From contig RPFO01000115.1 in the NCBI GenBank assembly GCA_009746045.1, positions 678,474 to 740,473 on the forward strand: a stretch of 62,000 nucleotides of DNA, in the 5' to 3' direction. A model generated the notes under the pieces. The model was not told where the DNA came from. It saw nothing but the letters and a program-made list of their open reading frames with translations, and ran no database searches. Origin of the DNA: Mesostigma viride (taxonomy: Eukaryota; Streptophyta; Mesostigmatophyceae; Mesostigmatales; Mesostigmataceae). Numbering within the stretch: position 1 is the first letter of the stretch; every line of letters begins with the position of its first letter. Positions 47,201 to 59,800 of this stretch are shown one piece after another. The translations under genes and the position numbers were made by a program.

Positions 47201-50200
47201 GCCTCTTCTCACCCTGCGTAAACCTCCCATTTGGACAGCCACGAATAGTCATCGGTATGACCCCGCTGGTTGACGGCACCCACCGGCCAATCCTCCGTGC
47301 CATCTGGGTTCGTATGGTGGGGCCTGCCCGCGCCGTGCGGCCAATGCCCCCTTGGCTCGTCCATCGACTGTGTCCGCAGCGACAGGCCATGCTCCTCTTC
47401 CCGGGGGAGGAACCGGCCGCTGTCCTCGGTGACCCGCCGGTTCGGCTGCACCATGTTGGATGGCCGGCCACCGCCCCAGCTGCTGCCATCTGCCAACACG
47501 GGTGGAAGTAGGTAGGGCAGGCAGAGCCGGTCGTAGCTCGCTGTGCTGAAGCGGCTCCCCACCAGGTCGCATTCCTTGAGGAATCTGTGCACATTTGGGG
47601 CAGGGGGGAGGCAGGGGGCAGGGATTTGGGGCCGGCGGCAGACAAGTGATGCAGCGTGGAGGTTTGGGTTTTAGAGATTCTCGGTTCTCGCGTTCTGGGC
47701 GTGAGGTCGTGAGGGACCCCAGACGTAGTTTTGAGGGTTTAGGCCTGGATAGTTCCGGGCTACGGTTTAGGGGCGATGCCTTATTGGATGAATCTTTCCG
47801 GTTTCAGCTGGCTGCTTCCTGGCTGAATCCCGCGACCCATGTTTGTAACCATGAGGACGCTATTTGTGGAGGGCATGCCGCAGGAGGGCACTTGCCCTGA
47901 GAGGATCATGCGGGTGAGGGGATGATGGGGGTGAGGGGATCATGCGGGTGAGGGGGAAATGGGGGATGAGTGTTGAGGGCAGCCTTGGTTGTGTGGCAGG
48001 GGACTGCGATGTTTGAAGTGAGTGTGCAGAAGAGAGGGAAAATCATGTTGTCTGCAAAGAGAGAACCTATGACGTTGTCTGTTGGCTCATGGGCCGTAGG
48101 GGGCACATGAGCACGGACATTCCACGGGGCTATGTAGCATTCTATTGGGGACGATGCGGCAAAACAGTTTCAGGTGACCTCCGCCGGCTTGGATCGATAC
48201 TGAGACTTGTTTGGGAACGACGTTGCGGACCTGTAAGGATCCATGGTCACCGCTGTGGGACTAGAAACAAGTGCCGGCTGCTAGCTGCTCCCCCACCTCA
48301 CCTCCACGCCTGGCCCAGCCGCATCTGCCGACCGCTCTTCGGCGACGACACATCCCCGTAATCCGGCTCCGCGGTCGCCCCATTAGCCGCCCCCGCCCCA
48401 TTCCCCACCCCCTGCCCGCGCCCCGTGTTGGCTGCCGCAGCGGCGACGGACGCGGTGCGAGCCTGATACTCGGCGTGCAGCACGTTGTACTCGTCCATGC
48501 TGGCCCCGTCCTCCTCGGCAGGGCTCATCCCCACCGCGTCGGCCAGTGAGTAGTAGACGTAGAGCAGCTGGAGGTAGAGCAGCCGCGGCCGCAGCGCGCG
48601 GCGCAGCTTGTCGAGCTCATCGTGGCGACGGTCGTGGGGGATGGTGGAATAAGGGCCGTAGATGATGCGTTGCAGCATCTGGCAGGGCCGGGGGGGAGGT
48701 TGACAAGGGAAGAACAGACCAGAAGACATGTAGGGTCAAGTAGAGGGGAAGGGACAACGTGATGCATCGAGTAGGGGGGCTTGGCAGGGTCCAGGGGTGA
48801 GGAGGGGGATCGGGGGTGGGAGAAGATATAATGTTGCAAATGCACTTACTGCATCGGGCTGGTCCAACGGCACGCAACAAGGAGCGCGCAAAGGCAGGGA
48901 TGGACATAGTGTGCTCAGGGCGGGTTGGTAATGGGGGCGGAGGAAGAGGAGCCAAATCAGTGGTGTCAAGCCGCGCAGGCCGTGACCTACCTCTCCCTTG
49001 ACCCAATCCATGTGCCTGAGAGTCCAAGGCCATCAAGACACGGACCAGCGCACATGGTGTGTTGAGCCAACGCCACTGGAATGCACAAGTAGAGGACCAT
49101 GCACTAGATGCAGAGGGAGGTTGTGGCTTGATCGCGCACTTGAGCTTCCACGTCCACATCCAACCTGGGAACCATGTAATGTGCTGTCACCACCCTGATG
49201 CTAGCGGCATATGGTGGGTCACGTGATGTGGTGCGTCTGCCATGCTCGATATGATGTGCAGCAGCGCGCATTGGAGTGACCAGCCAGGGAGGCACAGGGA
49301 GCAAGACTTCTCGACTAGCCAAAGCTAGCCACCAGCTCAAAGTGGTAAGCGGAAGAACACAGCGGGGGCAGAAACGCAGCGTAGTTAGAGCTTTGCCGGT
49401 ATATTTCACATCAACATTTCTGCCTCGGCAGCATGGTCACTCTAAACCCCACACCACGGCTGATAGTGTATGTCTGGACATTGCCGGGACTCACCGCCTC
49501 CCACTTCTCTCCCAGCGGCGCGTTGGGGCCATGGCGCACGGTGGCCCGCTTGTACCTCTGGTGACCTTTCTTCACCTCGAAGAAGGGCCGCTCCTGGCCA
49601 CGGCAGGTGCCACACACACAAAACAGGGGTGCAGGGATGGCATGCGCTGCGATGTGTCAAGTGCCGACATGCGGCCAAACGAGTTCGTGACAGTTACCAG
49701 CACACATCTCACCAACACCTAGGAATCTGTGGGCAGGAGGGCAAGCTCGCTGCCCCTTGATGCAGATGCATCCTGATGTGATGCATGCGACCCTGTGGTA
49801 CAAGGACGTTCTACCTTCTACCCATGAGATGTGCCGGTCCACAGGTTTGGCAGCCATGAATACAGGTCAAGGGCTAACACACAACTGCCGAGTGCAGAAT
49901 GAAGATGAGGTGGGGGCTAGGCCACGCCAATGACGGCCCGCACCTTCCTCACAAGGGGAAGCCTAGGCAGAAGAAGAATGCAAGTCGCGCATGCGGCAGA
50001 AACTAGCATAACTTGCGCACTTGAGCTCTGCAAGACAAGCGCAAGGTTCGATCGCCCACCTTCCTCATAAGCACCAGCGTCTTCTTGAACGCGTCTTGGT
50101 GGACGCAGTCCCCCGGCGACACCTCCAGCCGGTCCAGCGCACACCGTGCACGCTCCTCCAGCGCGGGCTTGCTGTCCTTGAGCACCTGGCAAGGCGGGGC

Positions 50201-52646
50201 GCGCGGATGGACGGGGAGAAAAGGGTGGACCAAGTGCGTTCGGGAGGGGCTGAGAAAAGAAAGGAAACCCTTGAACCACAGGTCTCCCACAAGGTTGACA
50301 TTAGATCACGGGCACGTCTCCACGCAGAAGGCACCGGACGTGGTCCAGCAGTGACTCCGGTTGGGCGGCAGGTGGGCAGGTGACCAGGCATGCGATGCCA
50401 CGAGAGGCGCGCCAATACAATGAAGGTTCGGAGACAGTACGAGGCCCGTACGGTTGCCAGTATAGAGCCGGTACGGAGCGCCCGTACAGTGCCCGTCGGC
50501 AGGGTCCATGGGTAGGGGGCGGATCCGTGCAGGCACCGGGCGCAGTGTACGGCAAGCGCCATGCTGCATCGATTGCTGAAGGCTGGCCTGCCCCCCACAC
50601 GCCGTGTCGATACGGCTTGCACACGCCGTGTCACTGTCAAGGAGGCTGCTGTCACCGTGTCGATATTAAGGAGGCCGCTGTCACCGTGTTGATATTAAGG
50701 AGGCCGCTGTCTTTGTGTTGATATTAAGGAGGCTGCTGTCACCGTGTCGATATTAAGGAGGCCGCTGTCACCGTGTTGATATTAAGGAGGCCGCTGTTGC
50801 CGTGTTGATATTAAGGAGGCCGCTGTCACCGTGTTGATAGCTGGTTGGTTTTCCCCAGGTGCATCCGGCAGCCTGACCAAAGATCCATGGACCCTCTAGC
50901 GTTGCGACGGATTAGTTCTTGAGAACATAAGCCTGGTGAAAGGGATCATGGTGATGTGAGGGGATGGCCTAGGACAGCGTGGAGAGAAATCGAAAGGCCA
51001 AAACAGCACGACAAAGTCCTCCGAAAACACCTTTACGCAGTGCCCACATGCATGTCTGTGTTACAGAATGGAGCCACACGGCCCACACCCTCACTCATGC
51101 TTCCCAGTACCCACTCCCTTCACTTTGCAACATTCCCTATCCACACACACCGTACGCGGGCAATGCTACTCCCTACCGCACACACCTTGAGCGGGCGTCG
51201 TCGGCGCCCCTGCAACACCTCCTCGCCACCATCGTCGCCGTCATCCTCCAGGTCATCGTGCAGCGACGGCCCCGTGTGCTGGCCCAGCGGTGGGACCGAC
51301 ACCGACCGAGGCACGTCATTGTTACCATCCCCCGCACCGGCATCGTCCGCGTACCAGTTCAGTGACTTCCTGCGCCCGGCACTTGCCCCCCTCGACTTCC
51401 TCCCTGCTGCTGCAGGGCTATCACCGGGCCCTCCGCCCGCCACCTCCACCTGCGCCTTCCTGCCAACCGCGGGCAGTGGCCCATCGCCTGCCCGCGCTTC
51501 CGAGACCCCATGACTGCCCCCTTTCGACAATGGGCTGAGTGGGCTGAGTGGGCTGAGCGGGCCTAGTGGGCTGCTAAGGGGCGGGCTGAGTGGGCTGCAA
51601 GGGCTGGCAGTGCCATTGGACCTGTTGGTGGTGGCAGGGCTCCTGCCCCCGCGGCTATCAGTATCAGGTTCTGAGAAGGCCCCCCCCGCCCCCCCCTGGA
51701 CCCCTGATGGTGACGCAGGCACGCCCACCCCCCACCCCGCGTGGCGGTATGTCTTGGTGCTCGAGAGCGCCGGCCGGCCCATCTGGGCAGGGTCCCTCTC
51801 CCAGGGCCGCTGGTGCCACAGGGAGGGGCTCCCGCTCTCGCGCCCGCATACGGGGGACATGAGGATGCTGTCGTTGTTGAAGCTATACATGTAGCCCGCC
51901 TTGCGCCGCCCGCTGCCACTAGTGCTGTCGTCCGAGTCATACGAGTCACTCAGCCCTCCCGGCCTGGCCTCCAGCCCTCGCAGCAGCTCAGCTTTCTTCT
52001 CCTTGGACAGGCCTGGCGTCTTGGCGCTGCTACTGCTGGTGGCGGTCACCAAGATGGTCACTTTCTTGAGTGGCTGGAGGGGAAACCGCGGTCTGCCATC
52101 TGTCACCACACTGTGTGCGGCCGCCGGCTCGTTGTGTGCGGCCGCTGGCCCGGACACCGGCATGGAGGAACCGTCAGGGCTCAACTCGCTGCCTAGAGCG
52201 GGGGAAGGGGGACAGGTGGCATCACGGGACTCATCAAGCGGGGCATCTGTGGTGGCCTCACCGGCGGTTGCGTCGGGCGGCCCGCCACTCTCCGTGCCGT
52301 TGTCGGGGTCTGCACGGGCCGCATCTGCAGGATCCCCTGCGCCTGAACCGTCAGGGCCAGCTGGCAAATCTGCATTGTCCTGTGATTGTGCTGGTTCGGA
52401 ACCAGTGTCGGGTGGTGGATCTGCGCCCACCACTGAAACTGCATCCGCTGTTGCGCCTGCATCCATTGTTGCGCCGGCTGCTTGCTCGGGCCCTGTAACT
52501 TCTGTGGCATCCGCAACCTGGGCGAGCTGGGAGTCGCTACCGGCCCCATCGATCTCTGCACCCGCCACGCCACCCGCCACGCCACGTGGACTTTCGCGAG
52601 TTCCTGGGCCCATCTCTCGGGCAGCCATTATATATTCCTGAGACAC
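43574..52646 (-). CDS. Multi-exon gene of unknown function with two helical modules (3' end unresolved)
   Basis: Exons by GT-AG sites and matching phase: 52646-51186, 50185-50060, 49593-49495, 48678-48302, 47584-47224, 46885-46833, 45781-45586, 44408-44275, 44068-44017, 43819-43791 (29 nt) and 43667-43574; later exons not found. Exon 1 (487 codons) is low complexity: Ala/Pro/Asp/Gly, a Ser-Pro-Leu repeat, SYDSDDSTSGSG. The rest is ordered: FFEVKKGHQRYKRATVRHGP; LQRIIYGPYSTIPHDRRHDE and RLLYLQLLYVYYSLADA; QAWRFLKECDLVGSRFSTAS; ISFDTFVESLIHLAAHRVP. A second, similar set follows: IFRYFAVDRATVIRPGG, ICFNEYFVMHEAHMD, ARRNYLAKFSKATLQTEG, EMIFDEYLE. The alternation of a W/F-R-F-x-K-D/E-C-like helix with an I-x-F-D-x-F/Y helix weakly recalls EF-hand-like modules of flagellar proteins; this is an inference. 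An alternative start is Met at 52628. Introns carry several minisatellites. Confidence 0.7.
44215..44248. repeat. 34-base C homopolymer in intron 8
   Basis: Uninterrupted C run 27 bp past the exon 8 donor (poly-G in the transcript). Length may be affected by assembly. Confidence 0.9.
45280..45600 (-). repeat. Minisatellite of exon-7 splice-donor copies in intron 7
   Basis: On the gene's strand the exon end CTGCTCAAG|GTGGGTA is followed by repeated near-copies: CTGCTCGAGGTGGGTAG, CTGCTCAAGGTAAG and others, at first every 36 bp, then more degenerate. At least five keep an AG|GT donor-like core. Because 36 is a multiple of 3, the frame stays open through the first copies. Confidence 0.8.
50637..50838. 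repeat. 29-bp tandem array in intron 1 (about 7 units)
   Basis: TTAAGGAGGCCGCTGTCACC followed by GTGTTGATA, repeated with C/T and single-base variants. Lies in intron 1 of the minus-strand gene. Confidence 0.9.
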
Positions 52647-53819
52647 GATCCAGCGCTATACACAGCAAATTTGCAACGCAAGCTAACCCGAATAAGGAGC
52701 GGTTGTGGTGCTACGTCCAAAGCCATCTAGAACTCATCGGCATGGTGGAATACCACCGGCAAGAGGTCATTTGTGCACAGTTGAACGGAGATAAATATCT
52801 CCCTAAGGCACGTCCATGAGACGCGAATTGCGATCACAAATAATGTCTCTCTGATCGGGACACCAACCGTGCACCATGCCGTTCCCGGAGAACAACTGTA
52901 GGCTGCTGGGCGCTCTCATTTGCGTATTATGGTGCCAACAACTCCGCCCCTTCTAGATGCCTTCGCCCCATTCCCGTAATGTTCAATGTCTTTGCCTACC
53001 ATGGTAGGCGGCCGAACCTAGGGCGTGCGTCAGCAATCAAGGCATACTTCGACCTACGGCTACCGCACAGAGTTGCGGAATTCCTACCGGTCGGCCCATT
53101 TCCTACGGGAGAACCTTTGAGGCAGCAGCATAGGCTGCACATGGTAAGTGTAGTCTGGCGGGCCTAATCCGCAAGGCAAGGTAGAAGGCGTGCAGGTGCG
53201 AATGGCTTGCCGTGCCCTCCGATGGGCAAAACCTCATGAACGTTAGCTAATCAAGCAGTCGATTGTCATGGCGTAGGTATTTCTGTCTGGATCCCATGCC
53301 AGCCGATCGAACCAGTCTACCGTCGCGTCAGTAAACGTTTTACCGACTTAAACGGGGACAGCCTATATTTGCTGGCTGTGTAGGTAATTATCGATCATTG
53401 GGCAGCACACTCATGTTATGGGCATTGACATTTGACCGCCCCGAATCCTGATACTGGCGGATAGTATTTATGCGCACCCTAACGAAGACAACTGGCATAA
53501 GACTGGGAATCACGGATCAAAAGTTGGATTCCTATTTCTAGATACAACTCAACTCCCTATCACGCAAAAAACGCCAGATACTCGGAAAGTCGGAATGACG
53601 GAATCCCTCGAACTCCAGTACCGTACTAGAACAGTCTTGTGTCGATCTGTGTCGATGTGGGCGCAATTCGACAGGCGCACGTGTGACAACCTGGCAAGAC
53701 AGTGAGGATTTGCGAATGCATTTTTCATCGTTTCGCCATAACGTATGTAGTTGGTGGTTTCTTGCAAGGAACCCCGCGCTTTACCCGACTACAATCAGGT
53801 TATTAGGCTTTTGTTAATC
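52647..53819. promoter_or_regulatory. Intergenic region between two divergent genes
   Basis: 1.17 kb separate the start codons of the minus-strand gene (52646) and the plus-strand fibrillin-like gene (53820), so both promoters should lie here. No TATA or CCAAT element stands out enough to mark, and no other gene or repeat is seen. Confidence 0.5.
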
Positions 53820-56800
53820 ATGGCTGCTGTGGCTAGTCTCATGTCAGTGGGCGCAAGTTCTAAGAACCTCGTTTCTGCCCAGGCCAATGGTACGGTGCGG
53901 GCGTGTGCCTCCAAATCGCACACGGCACGCTCAGCCGTAAGCCGTCAGCTGGCTCGTGTGGGAGATTGCGGTAGCCTGAAGCTGGGACAGCCACGTGCGT
54001 TTCCATGCCTCCGTGCCAGCAGCCGTCGCTTCAACCAGGTGGCCGTGCGCGCCGCGGCCGCCAGTGATCAGTTTGCCGCCCCTGCAACCGACGACCTGTC
54101 GACGATGAAGGCGAAGCTCCTTGATGCCGTATGTCTGTGGGATTGAAGCGTGGTACATCCTAGGCGTAGACTACTACTACCTGCTCGTTACTTGCAGAAG
54201 GCCTCCGCAAGTAGGTCTGCAGCGCCAGGTGTTGCACACGGTGACAGCATTGACCAGGCACGCGTAACCGATTAGCCTTCCTCAATCCCCCCGGCCGTTT
54301 TCCTGCTGCCTGGTTCACTTTTTTGGATGGTTCGCTTCCATCTGCCAGATCCGGTCCTATGGTGGCCCCGAGGCGCTGGGCAGCCTGTACAACAGCTCGT
54401 CCGAGGAGGGCAAGTGGAACGTGCTCGAGCTTGTGCTGGGTGTCGAGCGGCTCAACCCGACGCCTTCGCCTGCCAAGTAGGTGCTGGCATTCGAAGTGGG
54501 CATTGGCATTCGGTGGTTATTGGCATCCCAAGTAGGTGCTGGCATCCAGTAGCTGCTGGGATCGAGTAGCTGCTGGCATCCATTTTTTTGCTGGCATTTG
54601 AGTAGGTGCTGCCATCCGGCCCAGCGACCGTACGCCCTGTCCATGTGTACCCTCGCCCTCCATGGCGGGTGGACACTAGCACGCACACAGGTACTCCCCA
54701 GGGTGTCCCCAGCCGTTCCACGTTACCTTGTACAGGAAGGTTTAGCACAATGCGAACTGTTGGGGGGCTACTAAACACCGTCACGCCACGCTTTGAGTCC
54801 TTGTGAGGCACTGGTGCGCTCGCTTCCCCATCAGCCCTCTTCCACATGTGTGGCAATCACCCCCGTTCTGCCGTGCTGGCTAGTGCAAGCAAGGTAGTCC
54901 TGTGGTGACAGAGTCGGGCAACATGAATAGGCCACATGGATCCATCCACACCTAGACAGTCTGTGATGGCAACAGATTCTCGATAGCAGTTGAATTCATA
55001 CAACTGGCGCCCGCTACTTCCCTGCTACATGAGACCTTCCCGCCTGGTGCAGCGGTTAGCATCACAACACTGATGAGCACAGTATGCTCGTGTGGCACCG
55101 CTGCATCATGGGCATGGCTGGACACAGGAGTCCCACCCGTTGATGGATGTGAGGACACCTGCCCTCATCCCACGATCGGCACTCGTGGCCAGTGGGCACT
55201 CCTTGCTTGCTGATTGTCTGTGAGAGACGGGGTTTGGCCATGCCGTCGTCAAACGGTGCCTCACAATGGGGTTGGAGCTCTGCCAATGAATTATGAAGGG
55301 TTTTCCTTCCTACCCGGAATCTCTTTTTTTGTGTGTTATGAAGAGAGGCCTGTGGAAGGTGGCGGTGCCAAAAGGCCAGGTAGCCCATGAGCAGCAGTGT
55401 GCGTGGGTTGCTTGCAGCCATACTTACGCTAACGCAGGTCACCAATACACAATCTGCCCCACGACACCAGTACCTTCTCTGCCCCACGACACCAGCACCT
55501 TCTCTGCCCCACGACACCAGCACCTTCTCTGCCCCACGACACCAGCACCTTCTCTGCCCCACGACACCAGCACCTTCTCTGCCCCACGACACCAGCACCT
55601 TCTCTGCCCCACGACACCAGCACCTTCTCTGCCCCACGACACCAGCACCTTCTCTGCCCCACGACACCAGCACCTTCTCTGCCCCACGACACCAGCACCT
55701 TCTCTGCCCCACGACACCAGCACCTTCTCTGCCCCACGACATCAGCACCTTCTCTGCCCCACGACACCAGCACCTTCTCTGCCCCACGACACCAGCACCT
55801 TCTCTGCCCCACGACACCAGCACCTTCTCTGCCCCACGACACCAGCACCTTCTCTGCCCCACGACACCAGTACCTTCTCTGCCCCACGACACCAGCACCT
55901 TCTCTGCCCCACGACACCAGCACCTTCTCTGCCCCACGACACCAGCACCTTCTCTGCCCCACGACACCAGCACCTTCTCTGCCCCACGACACCAGCACCT
56001 TCTCTGCCCCACGACACCAGCACCTTCTCTGCCCCACGACACCAGCACCTTCTCTGCCCCACGACACCAGCACCTTCTCTGCCCCACGACACCAGCACCT
56101 TCTCTGCCCCACGACACCAGCACCTTCTCTGCCCCACGACACCAGCACCTTCTCTGCCCCACGACACCAGCACCTTCTCTGCCCCACGACACCAGTACCT
56201 TCTCTGCCCCACGACACCAGCACCTTCTCTGCCCCACGACACCTTCTCTGCCCCACGACACCAGCACCTTCTCTGCCCCACGACACCAGCACCTTCTCTG
56301 CCCCACGACACCAGTACCTTCTCTGCCCCACGACACCAGCACCTTCTCTGCCCCACGACACCAGCACCTTCTCTGCCCCACGACACCAGCACCTTCTCTG
56401 CCCCACGACACCAGCACCTTCTCTGCCCCACGACACCAGTACCTTCTCTGCCCCACGACACCAGTACCTTCTCTGCCCCACGACACCTTCTCTGCCCCAC
56501 GACACCAGCACCTTCTCTGCCCCACGACACCAGCACCTTCTCTGCCCCACGACACCAGCACCTTCTCTGCCCCACGACACCAGCACCTTCTCTGCCCCAC
56601 GACACCAGCACCTTCTCTGCCCCACGACACCAGTACCTTCTCTGCCCCACGACACCAGCACCTTCTCTGCCCCACGACACCAGCACCTTCTCTGCCCCAC
56701 GACACCAGCACCTTCTCTGCCCCACGACACCAGCACCTTCTCTGCCCCACGACACCAGCACCTTCTCTGCCCCACGACACCAGCACCTTCTCTGCCCCAC

Positions 56801-59800
56801 GACACCAGCACCTTCTCTGCCCCACGACACCAGCACCTTCTCTGCCCCACGACACCAGCACCTTCTCTGCCCCACGACACCAGCACCTTCTCTGCCCCAC
56901 GACACCAGCACCTTCTCTGCCCCACGACACCAGCACCTTCTCTGCCCCACGACACCAGCACCTTCTCTGCCCCACGACACCAGCACCTTCTCTGCCCCAC
57001 GACACCAGCACCTTCTCTGCCCCACGACACCAGCACCTTCTCTGCCCCACGACACCAGCACCTTCTCTGCCCCACGACACCAGCACCTTCTCTGCCCCAC
57101 GACACCAGCACCTTCTCTGCCCCACGACACCAGCACCTTCTCTGCCCCACGACACCAGCACCTTCTCTGCCCCACGACACCAGCACCTTCTCTGCCCCAC
57201 GACACCAGCACCTTCTCTGCCCCACGACACCAGCACCTTCTCTGCCCCACGACACCAGCACCTTCTCTGCCCCACGACACCAGCACCTTCTCTGCCCCAC
57301 GACACCAGCACCTTCTCTGCCCCACGACACCAGCACCTTCTCTGCCCCACGACACCAGCACCTTCTCTGCCCCACGACACCAGCACCTTCTCTGCCCCAC
57401 GACACCAGCACCTTCTCTGCCCCACGACACCAGTACCTTCTCTGCCCCACGACACCAGCACCTTCTCTGCCCCACGACACCAGTACCTTCTCTGCCCCAC
57501 GACACCAGCACCTTCTCTGCCCCACGACACCAGCACCTTCTCTGCCCCACGACACCAGCACCTTCTCTGCCCCACGACACCAGCACCTTCTCTGCCCCAC
57601 GACACCAGTACCTTCTCTGCCCCACGACACCAGCACCTTCTCTGCCCCACGACACCAGTACCTTCTCTGCCCCACGACACCAGCACCTTCTCTGCCCCAC
57701 GACACCAGCACCTTCTCTGCCCCACGACACCAGCACCTTCTCTGCCCCACGACACCAGTACCTTCTCTGCCCCACGACACCAGCACCTTCTCTGCCCCAC
57801 GACACCAGCACCTTCTCTGCCCCACGACACCAGCACCTTCTCTGCCCCACGACACCAGCACCTTCTCTGCCCCACGACACCAGTACCTTCTCTGCCCCAC
57901 GACACCAGCACCTTCTCTGCCCCACGACACCAGTACCTTCTCTGCCCCACGACACCAGCACCTTCTCTGCCCCACGACACCAGCACCTTCTCTGCCCCAC
58001 GACACCAGCACCTTCTCTGCCCCACGACACCAGTACCTTCTCTGCCCCACGACACCAGCACCTTCTCTGCCCCACGACACCAGCACCTTCTCTGCCCCAC
58101 GACACCAGCACCTTCTCTGCCCCACGACACCAGCACCTTCTCTGCCCCACGACACCAGCACCTTCTCTGCCCCACGACACCAGCACCTTCTCTGCCCCAC
58201 GACACCAGCACCTTCTCTGCCCCACGACACCAGCACCTTCTCTGCCCCACGACACCAGCACCTTCTCTGCCCCACGACACCAGTACCTTCTCTGCCCCAC
58301 GACACCAGCACCTTCTCTGCCCCACGACACCAGCACCTTCTCTGCCCCACGACACCAGCACCTTCTCTGCCCCACGACACCAGCACCTTCTCTGCCCCAC
58401 GACACCAGCACCTTCTCTGCCCCACGACACCAGCACCTTCTCTGCCCCACGACACCAGCACCTTCTCTGCCCCACGACATCAGCACCTTCTCTGCCCCAC
58501 GACACCAGCACCTTCTCTGCCCCACGACACCAGCACCTTCTCTGCCCCACGACACCAGCACCTTCTCTGCCCCACGACACCAGCACCTTCTCTGCCCCAC
58601 GACACCAGCACCTTCTCTGCCCCACGACACCAGTACCTTCTCTGCCCCACGACACCAGCACCTTCTCTGCCCCACGACACCAGCACCTTCTCTGCCCCAC
58701 GACACCAGCACCTTCTCTGCCCCACGACACCAGTACCTTCTCTGCCCCACGACACCAGCACCTTCTCTGCCCCACGACACCAGCACCTTCTCTGCCCCAC
58801 GACACCAGCACCTTCTCTGCCCCACGACACCAGCACCTTCTCTGCCCCACGACACCAGTACCTTCTCTGCCCCACGACACCAGCACCTTCTCTGCCCCAC
58901 GACACCAGCACCTTCTCTGCCCCACGACACCAGCACCTTCTCTGCCCCACGACACCAGTACCTTCTCTGCCCCACGACACCAGCACCTTCTCTGCCCCAC
59001 GACACCAGCACCTTCTCTGCCCCACGACACCAGCACCTTCTCTGCCCCACGACACCAGTACCTTCTCTGCCCCACGACACCAGCACCTTCTCTGCCCCAC
59101 GACACCAGCACCTTCTCTGCCCCACGACACCAGTACCTTCTCTGCCCCACGACACCAGCACCTTCTCTGCCCCACGACACCAGTACCTTCTCTGCCCCAC
59201 GACACCAGTACCTTCTCTGCCCCACGACACCAGCACCTTCTCTGCCCCACGACACCAGTACCTTCTCTGCCCCACGACACCAGTACCTTCTCTGCCCCAC
59301 GACACCAGCACCTTCTCTGCCCCACGACACCAGCACCTTCTCTGCCCCACGACACCAGTACCTTCTCTGCCCCACGACACCAGCACCTTCTCTGCCCCAC
59401 GACACCAGCACCTTCTCTGCCCCACGACACCAGTACCTTCTCTGCCCCACGACACCAGCACCTTCTCTGCCCCACGACACCAGCACCTTCTCTGCCCCAC
59501 GACACCAGTACCTTCTCTGCCCCACGACACCAGCACCTTCTCTGCCCCACGACACCAGTACCTTCTCTGCCCCACGACACCAGCACCTTCTCTGCCCCAC
59601 GACACCAGCACCTTCTCTGCCCCACGACACCAGTACCTTCTCTGCCCCACGACACCAGCACCTTCTCTGCCCCACGACACCAGCACCTTCTCTGCCCCAC
59701 GACACCAGCACCTTCTCTGCCCCACGACACCAGCACCTTCTCTGCCCCACGACACCAGCACCTTCTCTGCCCCACGACACCAGTACCTTCTCTGCCCCAC

